From NCBI RefSeq assembly GCF_019976975.1, contig NZ_AP024630.1:3596001-3660000 (forward strand): 64,000 nt of DNA, given 5' to 3'. The translations under genes and the position numbers were made by a program. The notes under the pieces are model-generated. The model did not search any database. It worked only from the letters and a program-made list of their open reading frames with translations, and was not told the origin of the DNA. The DNA is from Arthrobacter sp. NtRootA1 (lineage in GTDB: Bacteria > Actinomycetota > Actinomycetes > Actinomycetales > Micrococcaceae). Below, one piece after another: positions 33,927 through 43,000 of the stretch. Within the stretch, counting starts at the first letter, position 1; each line of letters begins with the position of its first letter.

Positions 33927-34403
33927 ATGACTACGCCACTCCGCAAGAGCCTCTACGTCGGGTTTGCCAGCGTTTCCATTATTGGGACCGCAGCTGCCTG
34001 TGCCCCTACAACGGAAGCCCCGTCAACCCAGACACCCGCTACCCAGAATGGCGGCCAGGCTTCTACTGGCAGTCCTTCTTCCTCCAGTTCGGCTGGAAAA
34101 GGCAACTCCACGTACCGGGACGGCACGTACAGCGCCGATGGAACATATACATCGCCGAACGGCCAGGAGACGGTTGGCGTTGAGCTCAAGCTGGCCGGGG
34201 ACAAGGTGGAGGCAGTGAATATCACCGTCCACCCCTCCAACCCCAATACCAAGAAGTTCCAGGGCGAGTTTGCCAGCGGTATCGCGTCACAGATAGTTGG
34301 CAAAGACATCGACGAACTAAACGTTTCCAAGGTGGCCGGTTCCTCCTTGACCTCCGGCGGCTTCAACGATGCCGTGGAGCAGATCAAGTCCCAGGCAAAG
34401 TAG
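33927..34403 (+). CDS. Extracytoplasmic FMN-binding domain protein
   Basis: A 158-residue protein with an N-terminal export signal (SLYVGFASVSIIGTAAAC) ending in Cys 25. The lipobox is weak, so lipid attachment is uncertain. A Ser/Thr/Pro linker leads to an FMN_bind domain (PF04205) from about residue 60: YRDGTYSADGTYTSPNGQETVGVELKLAGDKVEAVNITVHP and GSSLTSGGFNDAVEQIKSQAK. In this family FMN is attached covalently to a Thr or Ser in the C-terminal motif by ApbE, whose gene follows 5 nt later. It likely carries electrons on the outer face of the membrane. Confidence 0.88.
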   Translation: MTTPLRKSLYVGFASVSIIGTAAACAPTTEAPSTQTPATQNGGQASTGSPSSSSSAGKGNSTYRDGTYSADGTYTSPNGQETVGVELKLAGDKVEAVNITVHPSNPNTKKFQGEFASGIASQIVGKDIDELNVSKVAGSSLTSGGFNDAVEQIKSQAK

Positions 34404-34408
34404 CAGCC

Positions 34409-35281
34409 ATGCCGCATCCGGGCTGGAGCCGATTTAGCTTCGAAGGGATCGGTACGCACTGGGAGATTTCGACGTCGTCGATCCTTGCGCCTGAAGTGCA
34501 GCGCCAACTGCTTGCAACGGTGGCGGATTACGACCACACCTATTCACGGTTCAGGCCGGATTCCCTGGTGTCCGCTCTGCAGCGCGGTCCCGGCAGCATT
34601 TCATTGCCCGGGCACTCTGTGGCCCTCCGCGACGTCTACCAGACGCTGTACCGGATAAGTGGCGGCTCCATGACACCCCTGATCGGCAATAGCTTGAACC
34701 GTCTTGGTTATGATGCCGGCTACACCTTGGTTCCTTCAGGCGCTCCTGAGGGTGCAGCCAAGTGGGAAGACGTCCTTGAATGGTCGGGAACCACGGTTTC
34801 GGGCAAGGTCCCGCTGGTGTTGGATGTTGGCGCCGCAGGAAAAGGACAGCTCGTGCATCTGCTCGGTGAAGTCCTCCGTTCAGCTGGCTACCTGGACTTC
34901 CTGGTGGATGGCAGCGGGGACATGCTGCATTCCGGAAGCCTGCCCGTCACTGTGGCGTTGGAGCATCCTTATAACCCCAAGCAGGCAATCGGCACCGTGG
35001 AATTGGACAATTCCGCCCTCTGCGCCTCCGCGTCCAACCGCCGGGCGTGGGGCGACGGCCTGCACCATGTACTGGACGGAATCACTGGGCAACCTATCCA
35101 AACCACAGTGGCCACCTGGACCATGGCCGCGAGCGCGATGGTGGCCGATGCCCTGGCCACGGCACTCTTCATGGTGGAACCTGCCGCACTTGAGGTTGAA
35201 TTCGATTTTTCCTGGCTGCGGGTGTTTTCGAATGGGACTGCCACATTTTCGGCTGGTTTTGAAGGGAGACTGTTCACATGA
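34409..35281 (+). CDS. FAD:protein FMN transferase (ApbE family)
   Basis: A 290-residue ApbE enzyme that moves FMN from FAD to Thr/Ser of carrier proteins. Family elements are HTYSRFRPDSLVSAL, VLDVGAAGKGQLVHLLGEVLRSAGYLDFLVDGSGDMLHSG, HHVLDGITGQPIQT and ASAMVADALATALFMV. No signal peptide is visible, unlike typical Gram-negative ApbE, so it may act in the cytosol or be exported in another way. Its stop overlaps the next start as ATGA. The preceding FMN_bind gene is its obvious substrate. Confidence 0.9.
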   Translation: MPHPGWSRFSFEGIGTHWEISTSSILAPEVQRQLLATVADYDHTYSRFRPDSLVSALQRGPGSISLPGHSVALRDVYQTLYRISGGSMTPLIGNSLNRLGYDAGYTLVPSGAPEGAAKWEDVLEWSGTTVSGKVPLVLDVGAAGKGQLVHLLGEVLRSAGYLDFLVDGSGDMLHSGSLPVTVALEHPYNPKQAIGTVELDNSALCASASNRRAWGDGLHHVLDGITGQPIQTTVATWTMAASAMVADALATALFMVEPAALEVEFDFSWLRVFSNGTATFSAGFEGRLFT

Positions 35282-36780
35282 ATGCCATGAAGTCGCGACT
35301 GGACACCTGGTTGGGACGCTTCACGATGTACCGCTGGATTTTGTGGGTTCTCGGGGTACTGGTGGCCTACAGCCTGCTTCTGAACGTCTTGGGGTGGCTG
35401 ACGTTCGGCCTGCCACAGATGCTGGTTCACTTGTGCCTGTGCCTGGGGCTTACCTATGGATCGAACCGCCTGCTTGCCTTGCTTTTCCGGACCACGCCAC
35501 ATTCAGAGTCTTCACTCATTACTGGCCTGCTCCTCTATTTCCTGTTCTGGCCCACATTCGTCCCCACTGACATGCTGGGTGTTGCACTGGCCTGTGTCCT
35601 GGCCAGCGCTTCGAAGTATGCTTTGGCTTTCCGTGGGCGCCACATTTTCAACCCGGCGGCTGCGGGGGCTTTTATCACGGGCTTAACCGGACTGAACATA
35701 GCCACGTGGTGGGCCGCAACGCCTGCCATGCTGTGGCTCCTTGTTCCTGGCGTCCTGGCGGTCCTGTACCGCACACGGAAAATGCTGATGGCTTCCGTTT
35801 TCCTGCTAGTGGCCACCAGTATCGTCTGCGTCGAATTGTTGGGCCGCGGCATGACCTTCGGCCAGGCCCTGTGGCAGCCGTTGGCCCAGCGCCCCTTGCT
35901 CTTCTTCGTCGGCTTCATGCTTACCGAGCCGCTCACGCTCCCCCCACGCCGTTGGCAGCAGTTGGCGCTTGCCGGCGTCGTGGGCGTTGTCTTCGCAGTT
36001 CCTTACAACTTGGGCTTCGTGGCCAATTCCCCTGAACTCGCGCTTCTGGTGGGGAACCTCATCGCTTTCTTCCTGGGCCAGCGGGGCCGCGTGCAACTGA
36101 CATTCAAGGGATCCCGGGCCCTAACGCCGGGGACCAGGGAGTTCCGCTTCGAGCCTCGGCGCCCCGTTCGGCATGCGGCCGGTCAATTCATGGAACTGAA
36201 CCTTCCGCATTCAGGGTCCGACGGCAAGGGCCGCCGCCGTGTCTTCAGCATCACCAGCCCCCCGGGTGCTCCAGAAGTGACCTTCGGCGTTGGAACTGCC
36301 GAACCCTTGTCCACCGCGAAGAAGACGTTGTTGGCGCTAAGGCCTGGTGACATGATTTCCGCCACGGCGGTTGGCGGAGACTTCGTGCTCCCCCGCGACG
36401 CCGGTAGGCCGGTCCTGCTGATTGCCGCAGGTATTGGCATCACGCCTTTTCTTTCCCACCTTGCGTCCGATACTGCAGCCCGTGACACCGTGGTCCTTTA
36501 CCTTGCCCACGGGCGCGATGAACTCGCCGCCTGTGAGCAATTGGCGGCATCCGGCGCAAAGGTAATCGCCCGGCTCGCGGACGGCTCCACTCCCCCCGAT
36601 TTCATGCACGACGCCGGAACCTCCAGGATCGATGCACGGCGCCTGAAGGAACTGGTACCGGACATCGCCGCCCGGGAGGTTTATGTCTCCGGTTCCCCGG
36701 CGAGCGTGGATTCCCTGCGGGCCGCCGCGCGCGGTGCAGGTGCGCGGCGGGTACACGTTGACTCGTTTGCGGGGTACTGA
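35278..36780 (+). CDS. RnfD/NqrB-like membrane domain fused to ferredoxin-NADP reductase domain
   Basis: A 500-residue fusion. Residues about 1-270 form eight or more helices, with HIFNPAAAGAFITGL and MLTEPLTLPPRRWQQL recalling RnfD/NqrB. Residues 275-500 are an FNR-type module: RRRVFSITSPPG binds FAD, LLIAAGIGITPFLSHLA binds NAD(P), and the terminal EVYVSGSPASVDSLRAAARGAG strand lacks the usual Cys (CG to SG). It would pass electrons from NAD(P)H across the membrane to the flavinylated lipoprotein. It is the third gene of a coupled trio with FMN_bind and apbE. Confidence 0.85.
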   Translation: MNAMKSRLDTWLGRFTMYRWILWVLGVLVAYSLLLNVLGWLTFGLPQMLVHLCLCLGLTYGSNRLLALLFRTTPHSESSLITGLLLYFLFWPTFVPTDMLGVALACVLASASKYALAFRGRHIFNPAAAGAFITGLTGLNIATWWAATPAMLWLLVPGVLAVLYRTRKMLMASVFLLVATSIVCVELLGRGMTFGQALWQPLAQRPLLFFVGFMLTEPLTLPPRRWQQLALAGVVGVVFAVPYNLGFVANSPELALLVGNLIAFFLGQRGRVQLTFKGSRALTPGTREFRFEPRRPVRHAAGQFMELNLPHSGSDGKGRRRVFSITSPPGAPEVTFGVGTAEPLSTAKKTLLALRPGDMISATAVGGDFVLPRDAGRPVLLIAAGIGITPFLSHLASDTAARDTVVLYLAHGRDELAACEQLAASGAKVIARLADGSTPPDFMHDAGTSRIDARRLKELVPDIAAREVYVSGSPASVDSLRAAARGAGARRVHVDSFAGY

Positions 36781-36899
36781 GCGTGGGTACAGCAGCGCCG
36801 TGGGGTGCAGGGCGCTAAAGATCATGCCGCGTTTTCTTTTGGGGCTCGGTGGCTGCTAAGCTCTAGGACGTCCCACCGGCAACGGAGGGAACCCTGGAT

Positions 36900-36972
36900 G
36901 CCCTCGTAGCTCAGGGGATAGAGCGTCTGCCTCCGGAGCAGAAGGCCGTAGGTTCGAATCCTATCGAGGGCA
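36900..36972 (+). tRNA. tRNA-Arg (anticodon CCG)
   Basis: A 73-nt gene including the discriminator A. The acceptor stem GCCCTCG pairs with CGAGGGC. The D arm is GCTCAGGGGATAGAGC, the anticodon stem-loop TCTGCCTCCGGAGCAGA has CCG at 36933-36935 (position 34-36), and the T arm carries GGTTCGAATCC. CCA is not encoded. It reads CGG codons. A strong terminator follows at once. Confidence 0.97.
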
Positions 36973-36977
36973 CACAC

Positions 36978-37011
36978 GATACCCCGCCAGTCCAACTGGC
37001 GGGGTATCTTT
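36978..37011 (+). terminator. Intrinsic terminator of tRNA-Arg
   Basis: GATACCCCGCCAG (36978-36990) pairs perfectly with CTGGCGGGGTATC (36996-37008) around a 5-nt loop, followed by TTT. A 13-bp GC-rich stem placed 5 nt after the tRNA is a classic intrinsic terminator. Confidence 0.92.
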
Positions 37012-37152
37012 GCATTCCAGCCCGCATTCCGGCCGCCTCAACCCGGGTCGCCACTATCAGTTCAGGGCTTGCCGGGCGAACACCCCAAAATTGTCAGCCC
37101 CCGCTCCTAGGCTGATCACAGTTGCCAGTCGCCAAGAGCCAGAGGGGTTGCC

Positions 37153-38196
37153 GTGCTTTGTTCAATCGTTCCGCCTTACATGCTTCGAAGGATTGCCGCC
37201 CAGAGCGAACCACGGCTTTGGGCTGTCGCCCGCGCCGCAAAGGAATCGCTCCTGCACATCAAGGACCTCCAGGCGGTTCGTGCCGCCCCGGCGCCCTCTA
37301 CTCCCCCCAGTGTCGTGGCGGCAAAGCCCAGCCCGCCAAAGCGCACCATCTACGATGCCGACACCTCGGAAAACCTGCCCGGCCGGGTAGTCCGCAAGGA
37401 AGGCGCTGCGCCTATTGGGGATGCCGCTGCCGATGAGGCCTATGACGGTTTGGGCAGTACGCACCGACTTTATGCCGAGATTTTCGGCCGGGATTCCATC
37501 GATGGGGCCGGCTTGGCCCTGGACGCTACCGTTCACTACGGCAATCTGTACGACAATGCCTTTTGGGATGGTAACCAGATGGTTTTTGGGGATGGCGACG
37601 GGGAGATTTTCCAGCGTTTCACCAAGTCAGTGAGCGTCATCGGCCACGAACTGGCTCATGGGGTCACGCAATTTACGGCAGGGCTCAATTACCGCAACCA
37701 GGCAGGTGCCCTGAATGAGTCCATGTCAGATGTCTTCGGTGTACTGGTGGAGCAATACCTGAAGAAGGAAACTACCGAGCAAGCCAGCTGGCTGATCGGC
37801 GAGGGCCTTTTTACCGACAAGGTCCAAGGTGCGGCCTTGCGCTCGATGAAGGCCCCCGGCACCGCCTACGACGACGACATCCTGGGCAAGGACCCGCAGC
37901 CGGACTCCATGGACACGTATGTTCGGACCAGCGCAGACAACGGCGGAGTGCACATCAATTCGGGCATCCCGAACAGGGCGTTCTACCTTGTCGCCTCCGA
38001 GCTGGGCGGCAATGCATGGGGTGCGCCAGGGCAGATCTGGTATGGGACACTCACCAGCGGGTCGCTGCCGTCAGCCTGTACCTTTGGCAAGTTCGCCAAG
38101 ACGACTGCGGCTACCGCGGAAGAACTTTTTGGCGTTGGCTCAGTAGAGCATGACGCCGTCCTGAAGGCGTGGGAGACTGTGAAGGTCAAGGTTTAG
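37153..38196 (+). CDS. M4 family (thermolysin-like) neutral metalloprotease
   Basis: A 347-residue zinc protease of the protealysin-like, short-propeptide type. The zinc site is VIGHELAHGVTQF with the third ligand Glu in ALNESMSDVFG. The catalytic His region is DNGGVHINSGIPNRAFYL. The N-terminus (MLCSIVPPYMLRRIA) is the conserved protealysin precursor motif. There is no signal peptide, as in other protealysin-like proteins. GTG start with AGAGGGG upstream. It is followed 84 nt later by a predicted inhibitor gene. Confidence 0.95.
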   Translation: MLCSIVPPYMLRRIAAQSEPRLWAVARAAKESLLHIKDLQAVRAAPAPSTPPSVVAAKPSPPKRTIYDADTSENLPGRVVRKEGAAPIGDAAADEAYDGLGSTHRLYAEIFGRDSIDGAGLALDATVHYGNLYDNAFWDGNQMVFGDGDGEIFQRFTKSVSVIGHELAHGVTQFTAGLNYRNQAGALNESMSDVFGVLVEQYLKKETTEQASWLIGEGLFTDKVQGAALRSMKAPGTAYDDDILGKDPQPDSMDTYVRTSADNGGVHINSGIPNRAFYLVASELGGNAWGAPGQIWYGTLTSGSLPSACTFGKFAKTTAATAEELFGVGSVEHDAVLKAWETVKVKV

Positions 38197-38203
38197 ACCA
38201 GCC

Positions 38204-38236
38204 GGCGGGACCGTCCGGCCCCCGGGCAGTCCCGCC
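38204..38236 (+). other. Hairpin between protease and inhibitor genes
   Basis: GGCGGGAC (38204-38211) pairs with GTCCCGCC (38229-38236), an 8-bp GC stem with a 17-nt loop. It lies just after the protease stop and before the inhibitor gene. No U-run follows. It could partially end the transcript and set the ratio of protease to inhibitor; this is inference. Confidence 0.4.
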
Positions 38237-38280
38237 GTCGTTGGCTTGCCGCCAGTACGTCAAACGAGAAGTAGCCGGTC

Positions 38281-38583
38281 ATGAAAATCACCGTCCAGCG
38301 CAGTGGGGGCATAGCCGCGATGACACGCGTCTGGAGCGTGGAGGCAGTGTCTGACGATGACAAAGAGCGCTGGATGCCGATCGTTGAGGCATGTCCCTGG
38401 GACGAGGCGAAGAGCCAAGCCAGGACTGTGAACGAACCGGATCGATTCATGTACTCCATCAGGGCAGGGCAACGGCGGGCGACGCTACCCGAGCGCGCAG
38501 TCACGGGGCCCTGGCAGGAACTGGTGGAGTGTGCCAAGGCTGAAGGTTCCGAGTCCCGCGGCCGCTTGGGGGCCCGCCGCTAG
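38281..38583 (+). CDS. Emfourin-like M4 protease inhibitor
   Basis: A 100-residue cytosolic protein starting MKITVQRSGGIAAMTRVWSVE, with the characteristic FMYSIRAGQRRATLPERAVTGPWQELVECAK end. Emfourins are small inhibitors encoded next to protealysin-like proteases and bind the active-site cleft. Position, size and the SGG...R and LPE...GPW features fit. The last 4 nt overlap the stop of the convergent GlxA-type gene. Confidence 0.88.
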   Translation: MKITVQRSGGIAAMTRVWSVEAVSDDDKERWMPIVEACPWDEAKSQARTVNEPDRFMYSIRAGQRRATLPERAVTGPWQELVECAKAEGSESRGRLGARR

Positions 38584-39548
38584 ATCGCCTCGGCCAACTG
38601 CCCGCGGAAGGCCCTTCGGTAACTCTGGGGACTCGTATCCAACACCTTCGTAAAATGGTGGCGCAGCAGTACGGAATGCCCGAACCCTGCCTCCCGCGCG
38701 ATCTCATCGATATTCAGCTCCGTGGACTCCAGGAGTTCCTGGGCCCGCAGGACCCGCTGGGAGTTCAACCAAGCCGCGGGTGTAGTCCCCGTTTCCGCCC
38801 TGAAGCGGCGCGCGAATGTTCTGGGCGACATGTGCAGCCGCGCAGCCAACTCGTTCACGCTGTGTTCTTCGTCGAGGTGTTCAACCATCCATCGCAGGAG
38901 TTCCTCCATGGGCGCTGAACCACACCGGGGCATTGGCCGGTCAATGAACTGCGCTTGGCCGCCGTCGCGATGGGGTGGGACTACCATGTCACGCGCGATC
39001 GCGGCAGCTACGCTGGCTCCCAGCTCTACACGCACAAGATGGAGGCATGCATCGATACCGGCAGCAGTTCCTGCGCTGGTAATGATGGTTCCGTCCTGTA
39101 CATAGAGGACGTTCTCATCCACCACTGCTGCAGGGTAGCGATTCGCCAGCTCCTGCGAGTAGTGCCAATGGGTAGTGCATCGGCGCCCATCGAGCAGGCC
39201 TGCCCGCGCCAAGGCGTAAGCGCCGGAGCAAATGGACATCACCCAGGCGCCGCGGGCATGAGCCGCCCGGAGTGCTTCAAGGACCGGCTCCGGGATCTCC
39301 TGGTCCCTCCCGAAGGGCGCCATGATCACCAGGTCCGCATCGGCCGCAGCTTCAAGGCCGTGGTTGACATGCAGCGAGAGCCCGGACTTCATCCGGATGT
39401 CTCCCGGCTCCGGTGCGCACACCCTGAAGTCGAAAGCAGGTACGCCTGCACCGCGGTCGGACCTGTCAATGCCGAAGACCTCAAAAGCGGTACCGAACTC
39501 GAAGATCGAGAAGTCGGGAACAACTATGACGGCTACTGATTTCAACAT
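38580..39548 (-). CDS. GlxA family transcriptional regulator (DJ-1/PfpI plus AraC HTH)
   Basis: 322 residues. The N-terminal DJ-1/PfpI-like domain (VAVIVVPDFSIFEFGTAFEVFGIDRSDRG, MSICSGAYALARAGLLDGRRCTTHW) probably senses a ligand. The C-terminal AraC HTH pair has EHSVNELAARLHMSPRTFARRFRAETGTTPAAWLNSQRVLRAQELLESTELNIDEIAREAGFGHSVLLRHHF. The target is unknown. A perfect 10-bp inverted repeat lies in the short divergent region between it and a small membrane-protein gene. ATG at 39548 with GGAGAT just before. Confidence 0.92.
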   Translation of the reverse strand: MLKSVAVIVVPDFSIFEFGTAFEVFGIDRSDRGAGVPAFDFRVCAPEPGDIRMKSGLSLHVNHGLEAAADADLVIMAPFGRDQEIPEPVLEALRAAHARGAWVMSICSGAYALARAGLLDGRRCTTHWHYSQELANRYPAAVVDENVLYVQDGTIITSAGTAAGIDACLHLVRVELGASVAAAIARDMVVPPHRDGGQAQFIDRPMPRCGSAPMEELLRWMVEHLDEEHSVNELAARLHMSPRTFARRFRAETGTTPAAWLNSQRVLRAQELLESTELNIDEIAREAGFGHSVLLRHHFTKVLDTSPQSYRRAFRGQLAEAI

Positions 39549-39557
39549 ATCTCCAGT

Positions 39558-39594
39558 GTGGCAGAAAATTGTCTAAATGGGGCATTTCTGCCAC
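39558..39594. promoter_or_regulatory. Perfect inverted repeat, candidate operator of the GlxA-type regulator
   Basis: GTGGCAGAAA (39558-39567) and TTTCTGCCAC (39585-39594) are perfect 10-bp inverted copies 17 nt apart. They start 10 nt upstream of the regulator ATG and lie 36-72 nt before the divergent small gene. A TAGACA hexamer on the minus strand lies between the arms. Autoregulation is a reasonable guess. Confidence 0.55.
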
Positions 39595-39629
39595 TGTTTC
39601 TTGGCTGCCGCCAAGAGAAGACTGAAGGC

Positions 39630-39800
39630 ATGGAAATCTTCGGAATCATCCTCTTCATCGTCCTCATCACCGCCGTCGCAGCCACCGTTACCGCCCTCCT
39701 GAAGGACGGACGCGGCCACAACCCACCCATCAACTCCAAGGAACCCTGGAGCGCCTTTGATGCTCCAAGTACTCCGTACTGGAATCCCCGCATCTACTAG
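39630..39800 (+). CDS. Small single-pass membrane protein, 56 residues
   Basis: MEIFGIILFIVLITAVAATVTALLKDG forms one N-terminal membrane helix. The short polar tail is rich in Pro, Asn and Trp (GHNPPINSKEPWSAF and PYWNPRIY). No family is recognised. A ribosome site is weak (GAAGGC close to the ATG). Coding status is supported by the clear helix-plus-tail layout and the absence of a better frame. It is divergent from the GlxA-type regulator and may be its target. Confidence 0.65.
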   Translation: MEIFGIILFIVLITAVAATVTALLKDGRGHNPPINSKEPWSAFDAPSTPYWNPRIY

Positions 39801-39846
39801 CCTCCCGCCAGCCCACTGGAAGCGTCCAGCCAAGATTTGTCCACCC

Positions 39847-39896
39847 GACGCCCGTCCTTCACGGAATTCACCAGGATTTCCTGAACGACGGGCGTC
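39847..39896 (+). terminator. Stem-loop, probable terminator of the small membrane gene
   Basis: GACGCCCGTC (39847-39856) pairs perfectly with GACGGGCGTC (39887-39896). A partly paired inner section (TTCA with TGAA) tightens the loop. It lies 46 nt after the small gene and before hrpA. It has no clear U-run. Confidence 0.5.
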
Positions 39897-40035
39897 TCTG
39901 TGCGCGGCTTGCAGTAGTTCATCTGGGGGACAGCGGCGATACTGCGGACATATGAGCTGGAGGACGCGCGCGCTGGCGGACATGTGAATGCGACAGCGGA
40001 CGTTGACGCGAAGCCACAGTAGACTGGCAGCAGCC

Positions 40036-43000
40036 ATGACACTTCATATTTCCTACCCCGCTGAGCTGCCGGTATCCGAGCGCCGCGAGGATCTGATGGC
40101 GGCGATCGCCGCAAACCAGGTGACCATCATTGCCGGCGAAACCGGCTCGGGCAAAACTACCCAGATCCCTAAGATGTGCTTGGAACTGGGCCTGGCCGAC
40201 AAAGGCCTGATCGGGCACACACAGCCACGCCGGCTGGCGGCCAGGACTGTGGCAGAGCGCATAGCGTCCGAGTTGGACGTCGAGATCGGACAGGAAGTTG
40301 GCTTCCAGGTCCGGTTCACTGGCGAGGTCAGTGCATCGACCAAGATCAAGCTCATGACCGATGGCATCCTCCTGGCAGAGATCCAACGGGACAAACTCCT
40401 GCGCAAGTACAGCACCATCATCATCGACGAGGCCCACGAGCGCAGCCTCAACATCGACTTCATCCTGGGCTATCTGAAGCGGGTTCTCCCCCAGCGCCCG
40501 GACCTGAAAGTAATCATCACCTCGGCCACGATCGATCCTGAACGCTTCGCCAAGCACTTTGGCACGGAGGAGTCCCCCGCCCCCATCATCGAGGTTTCCG
40601 GCCGGACCTACCCAGTAGAGATCCGGTACCGGCCCTTGTCACAGCCTTCCGGGGCGGACGAGGACAGTTCCGATGACGAACTGGAAGAGGACCGGGACCC
40701 GCTGGATGCGGTCTGTGACGCGGTAGACGAACTGGCCAAGGAGGCACCGGGCGACATCCTCGTGTTCTTCTCTGGCGAGCGGGAAATCCGCGACGCTGCC
40801 GAGGCCATCAATGGCCGCATCCAGACCAACCGGCGCCTGGCAGGTACGGAAGTACTCCCCCTCTTTGCCAGGTTGAGCCTTCAGGAGCAGCACCGCGTGT
40901 TCAATCCAGGTGGAAAGCGACGCATCATCCTCGCCACCAACGTGGCGGAAACCTCGCTGACTGTCCCCGGCATCAAATACGTGATCGACACCGGCACGGC
41001 CCGCATCTCGCGGTATTCGCACCGGACCAAGGTCCAGCGCCTTCCCATCGAACGTGTATCCCAGGCCTCGGCCAACCAGCGATCCGGACGGTGTGGCCGC
41101 GTTTCCGAGGGCATCGCCATCCGTCTCTACTCAGAAGAAGACTTTGAGTCCCGTCCGCAGTTCACGGACCCGGAAATCCTGAGGACCAACCTGGCCGCCG
41201 TCATTCTGCAGATGACGGCCATGGGCGTTGCCCGCGGTCCCAAGGATGTTGAGAACTTCCCGTTCGTGGAACCGCCTGATTCACGCGCCATTAACGACGG
41301 CGTCACCCTCCTTCGCGAACTCGGCGCCCTCAGCCCGGCGACTTCGAACACGCCTGCGTCCAAGGATCCCCGCGGTAACCGTCGGAGCGGCAGTGGTCTG
41401 ACCGCCGTCGGGCAGAAGCTGGCCCAGCTGCCGGTCGACCCGAGACTCGGCCGCATGATTGTCGAAGCCGGCAAACGCGGTTGTGTCCGCGAAGTGATGA
41501 TTCTGGCCGCAGCCCTCACGATCCAGGATCCGCGCGAACGGCCAACCGACAAACAGCAACTCGCTTCTGAGAAGCATGCACGGTTCCGCGATGAGAACTC
41601 GGACTTCACTGGCTTCCTCAACCTCTGGAACTACATCCAGGAAAAGCAACGCGAGCTGTCCTCAACGCAGTTCCGTCGGCTGTGCCGCAACGAATTCATC
41701 AACTATCTCCGCGTCCGGGAGTGGCAGGACCTTTTCACCCAACTCCGACAACTTGCCAAGCCCTTGGGTATCACGCTGGACAATAAGCGTGAAGCAGATC
41801 CCGTAGGCAACCACGAGGGAATTCACATCAGCCTGCTGTCAGGGTTGCTGAGCCACATCGGCCTCCTTGATGAGCGCAAGCGCGAATACGCCGGCGCCCG
41901 CGGCAGCCGCTTCGCAATATTCCCCGGTTCTGCCCTGTTCAAGAAATCGCCTGCATTCGTCATGGCCGCCGAGTTGGTGGAAACCAGCCGCTTGTGGGCA
42001 CGGGTCGCAGCAAGGTTCGATCCCTTGTGGGTGGAACAGGTAGCCCCGGACCTCGTGAAGCGCTCCTACAGCGAGCCCCATTGGTCCTCCCGGCAAGGTG
42101 CCGTCATGGCCCACGAGAAAGTCACGCTGTACGGCGTGCCCATCATCCCGAACCGTCGGATCAACTACGGCCGCATCGATCCGGAACTGTCCCGTGAACT
42201 CTTCATCCGCCACGCGCTGGTGGAAGGCGAGTGGAAGACCCATCACAAGTTCTTCCACCGCAACCGCGCACTCCTGCAGGAGATCGAGGAGCTTGAAACC
42301 AGGATGCGCCGGCGCGACATCCTGGTTGATGACCAGACCCTCTTCGAGTTCTATGACGCCCGGGTGGGCAAGGATGTCGTGTCTGAACGGCATTTTGATA
42401 AATGGTGGAAGGAGGCCCGCCAAGCCGATCCAGCGCTGCTGGATTTTGATCAGTCGCTGCTGATGAGCGAGGACGCCGAGACCCTCGATGACTCGGCCTA
42501 CCCCAAAACTTGGCTGCACAAGGGCTTCGAACTTCCACTGAGCTACGAGTTCCACCCCGTGGCTCCTGGATCTGCTCCGAATCCTTCGGACGGTGTCACC
42601 GCCGAAGTTCCGGTGTTGTTCCTGAACCAACTCGACGACGCTCCGTTCCGCTGGCAGATTCCGGGACAACGCGTAGAACTGATCACAGCGCTTATCAAAT
42701 CCCTCCCCAAACAGGTTCGGAAGAACTTCGTGCCTGCCCCTGACGTCGCCCGGCAGGCTACGGAGGCGTTGGAAAGAGACTTCGATCCCGCCACTGACGA
42801 GCTCGAGCCCTCCTTGGAATTGGTTCTTCGCCGGCTCCGCGGACACGTCATCCCACCGGGATCATGGAACTGGGAAGCCGTGCCTCCGCACCTTCGCGTC
42901 AGCTTTAAGGTGGTGGACAGCAAGGGCAAGGTCCTCGACGAAGGCAAGGACCTCGCACAACTACAGGAAAAACTGGCCCCGGCCACACGTCGGGCAATCG

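Noticed and set aside
36900..36972. tRNA as a phage or island integration site
   Set aside because: No integrase, no direct repeat of the tRNA 3' end and no change in gene character follow it in this window.
41839..42846. 335-codon open frame opposite hrpA
   Set aside because: Shadow of the helicase; no start signal and no recognisable motif.
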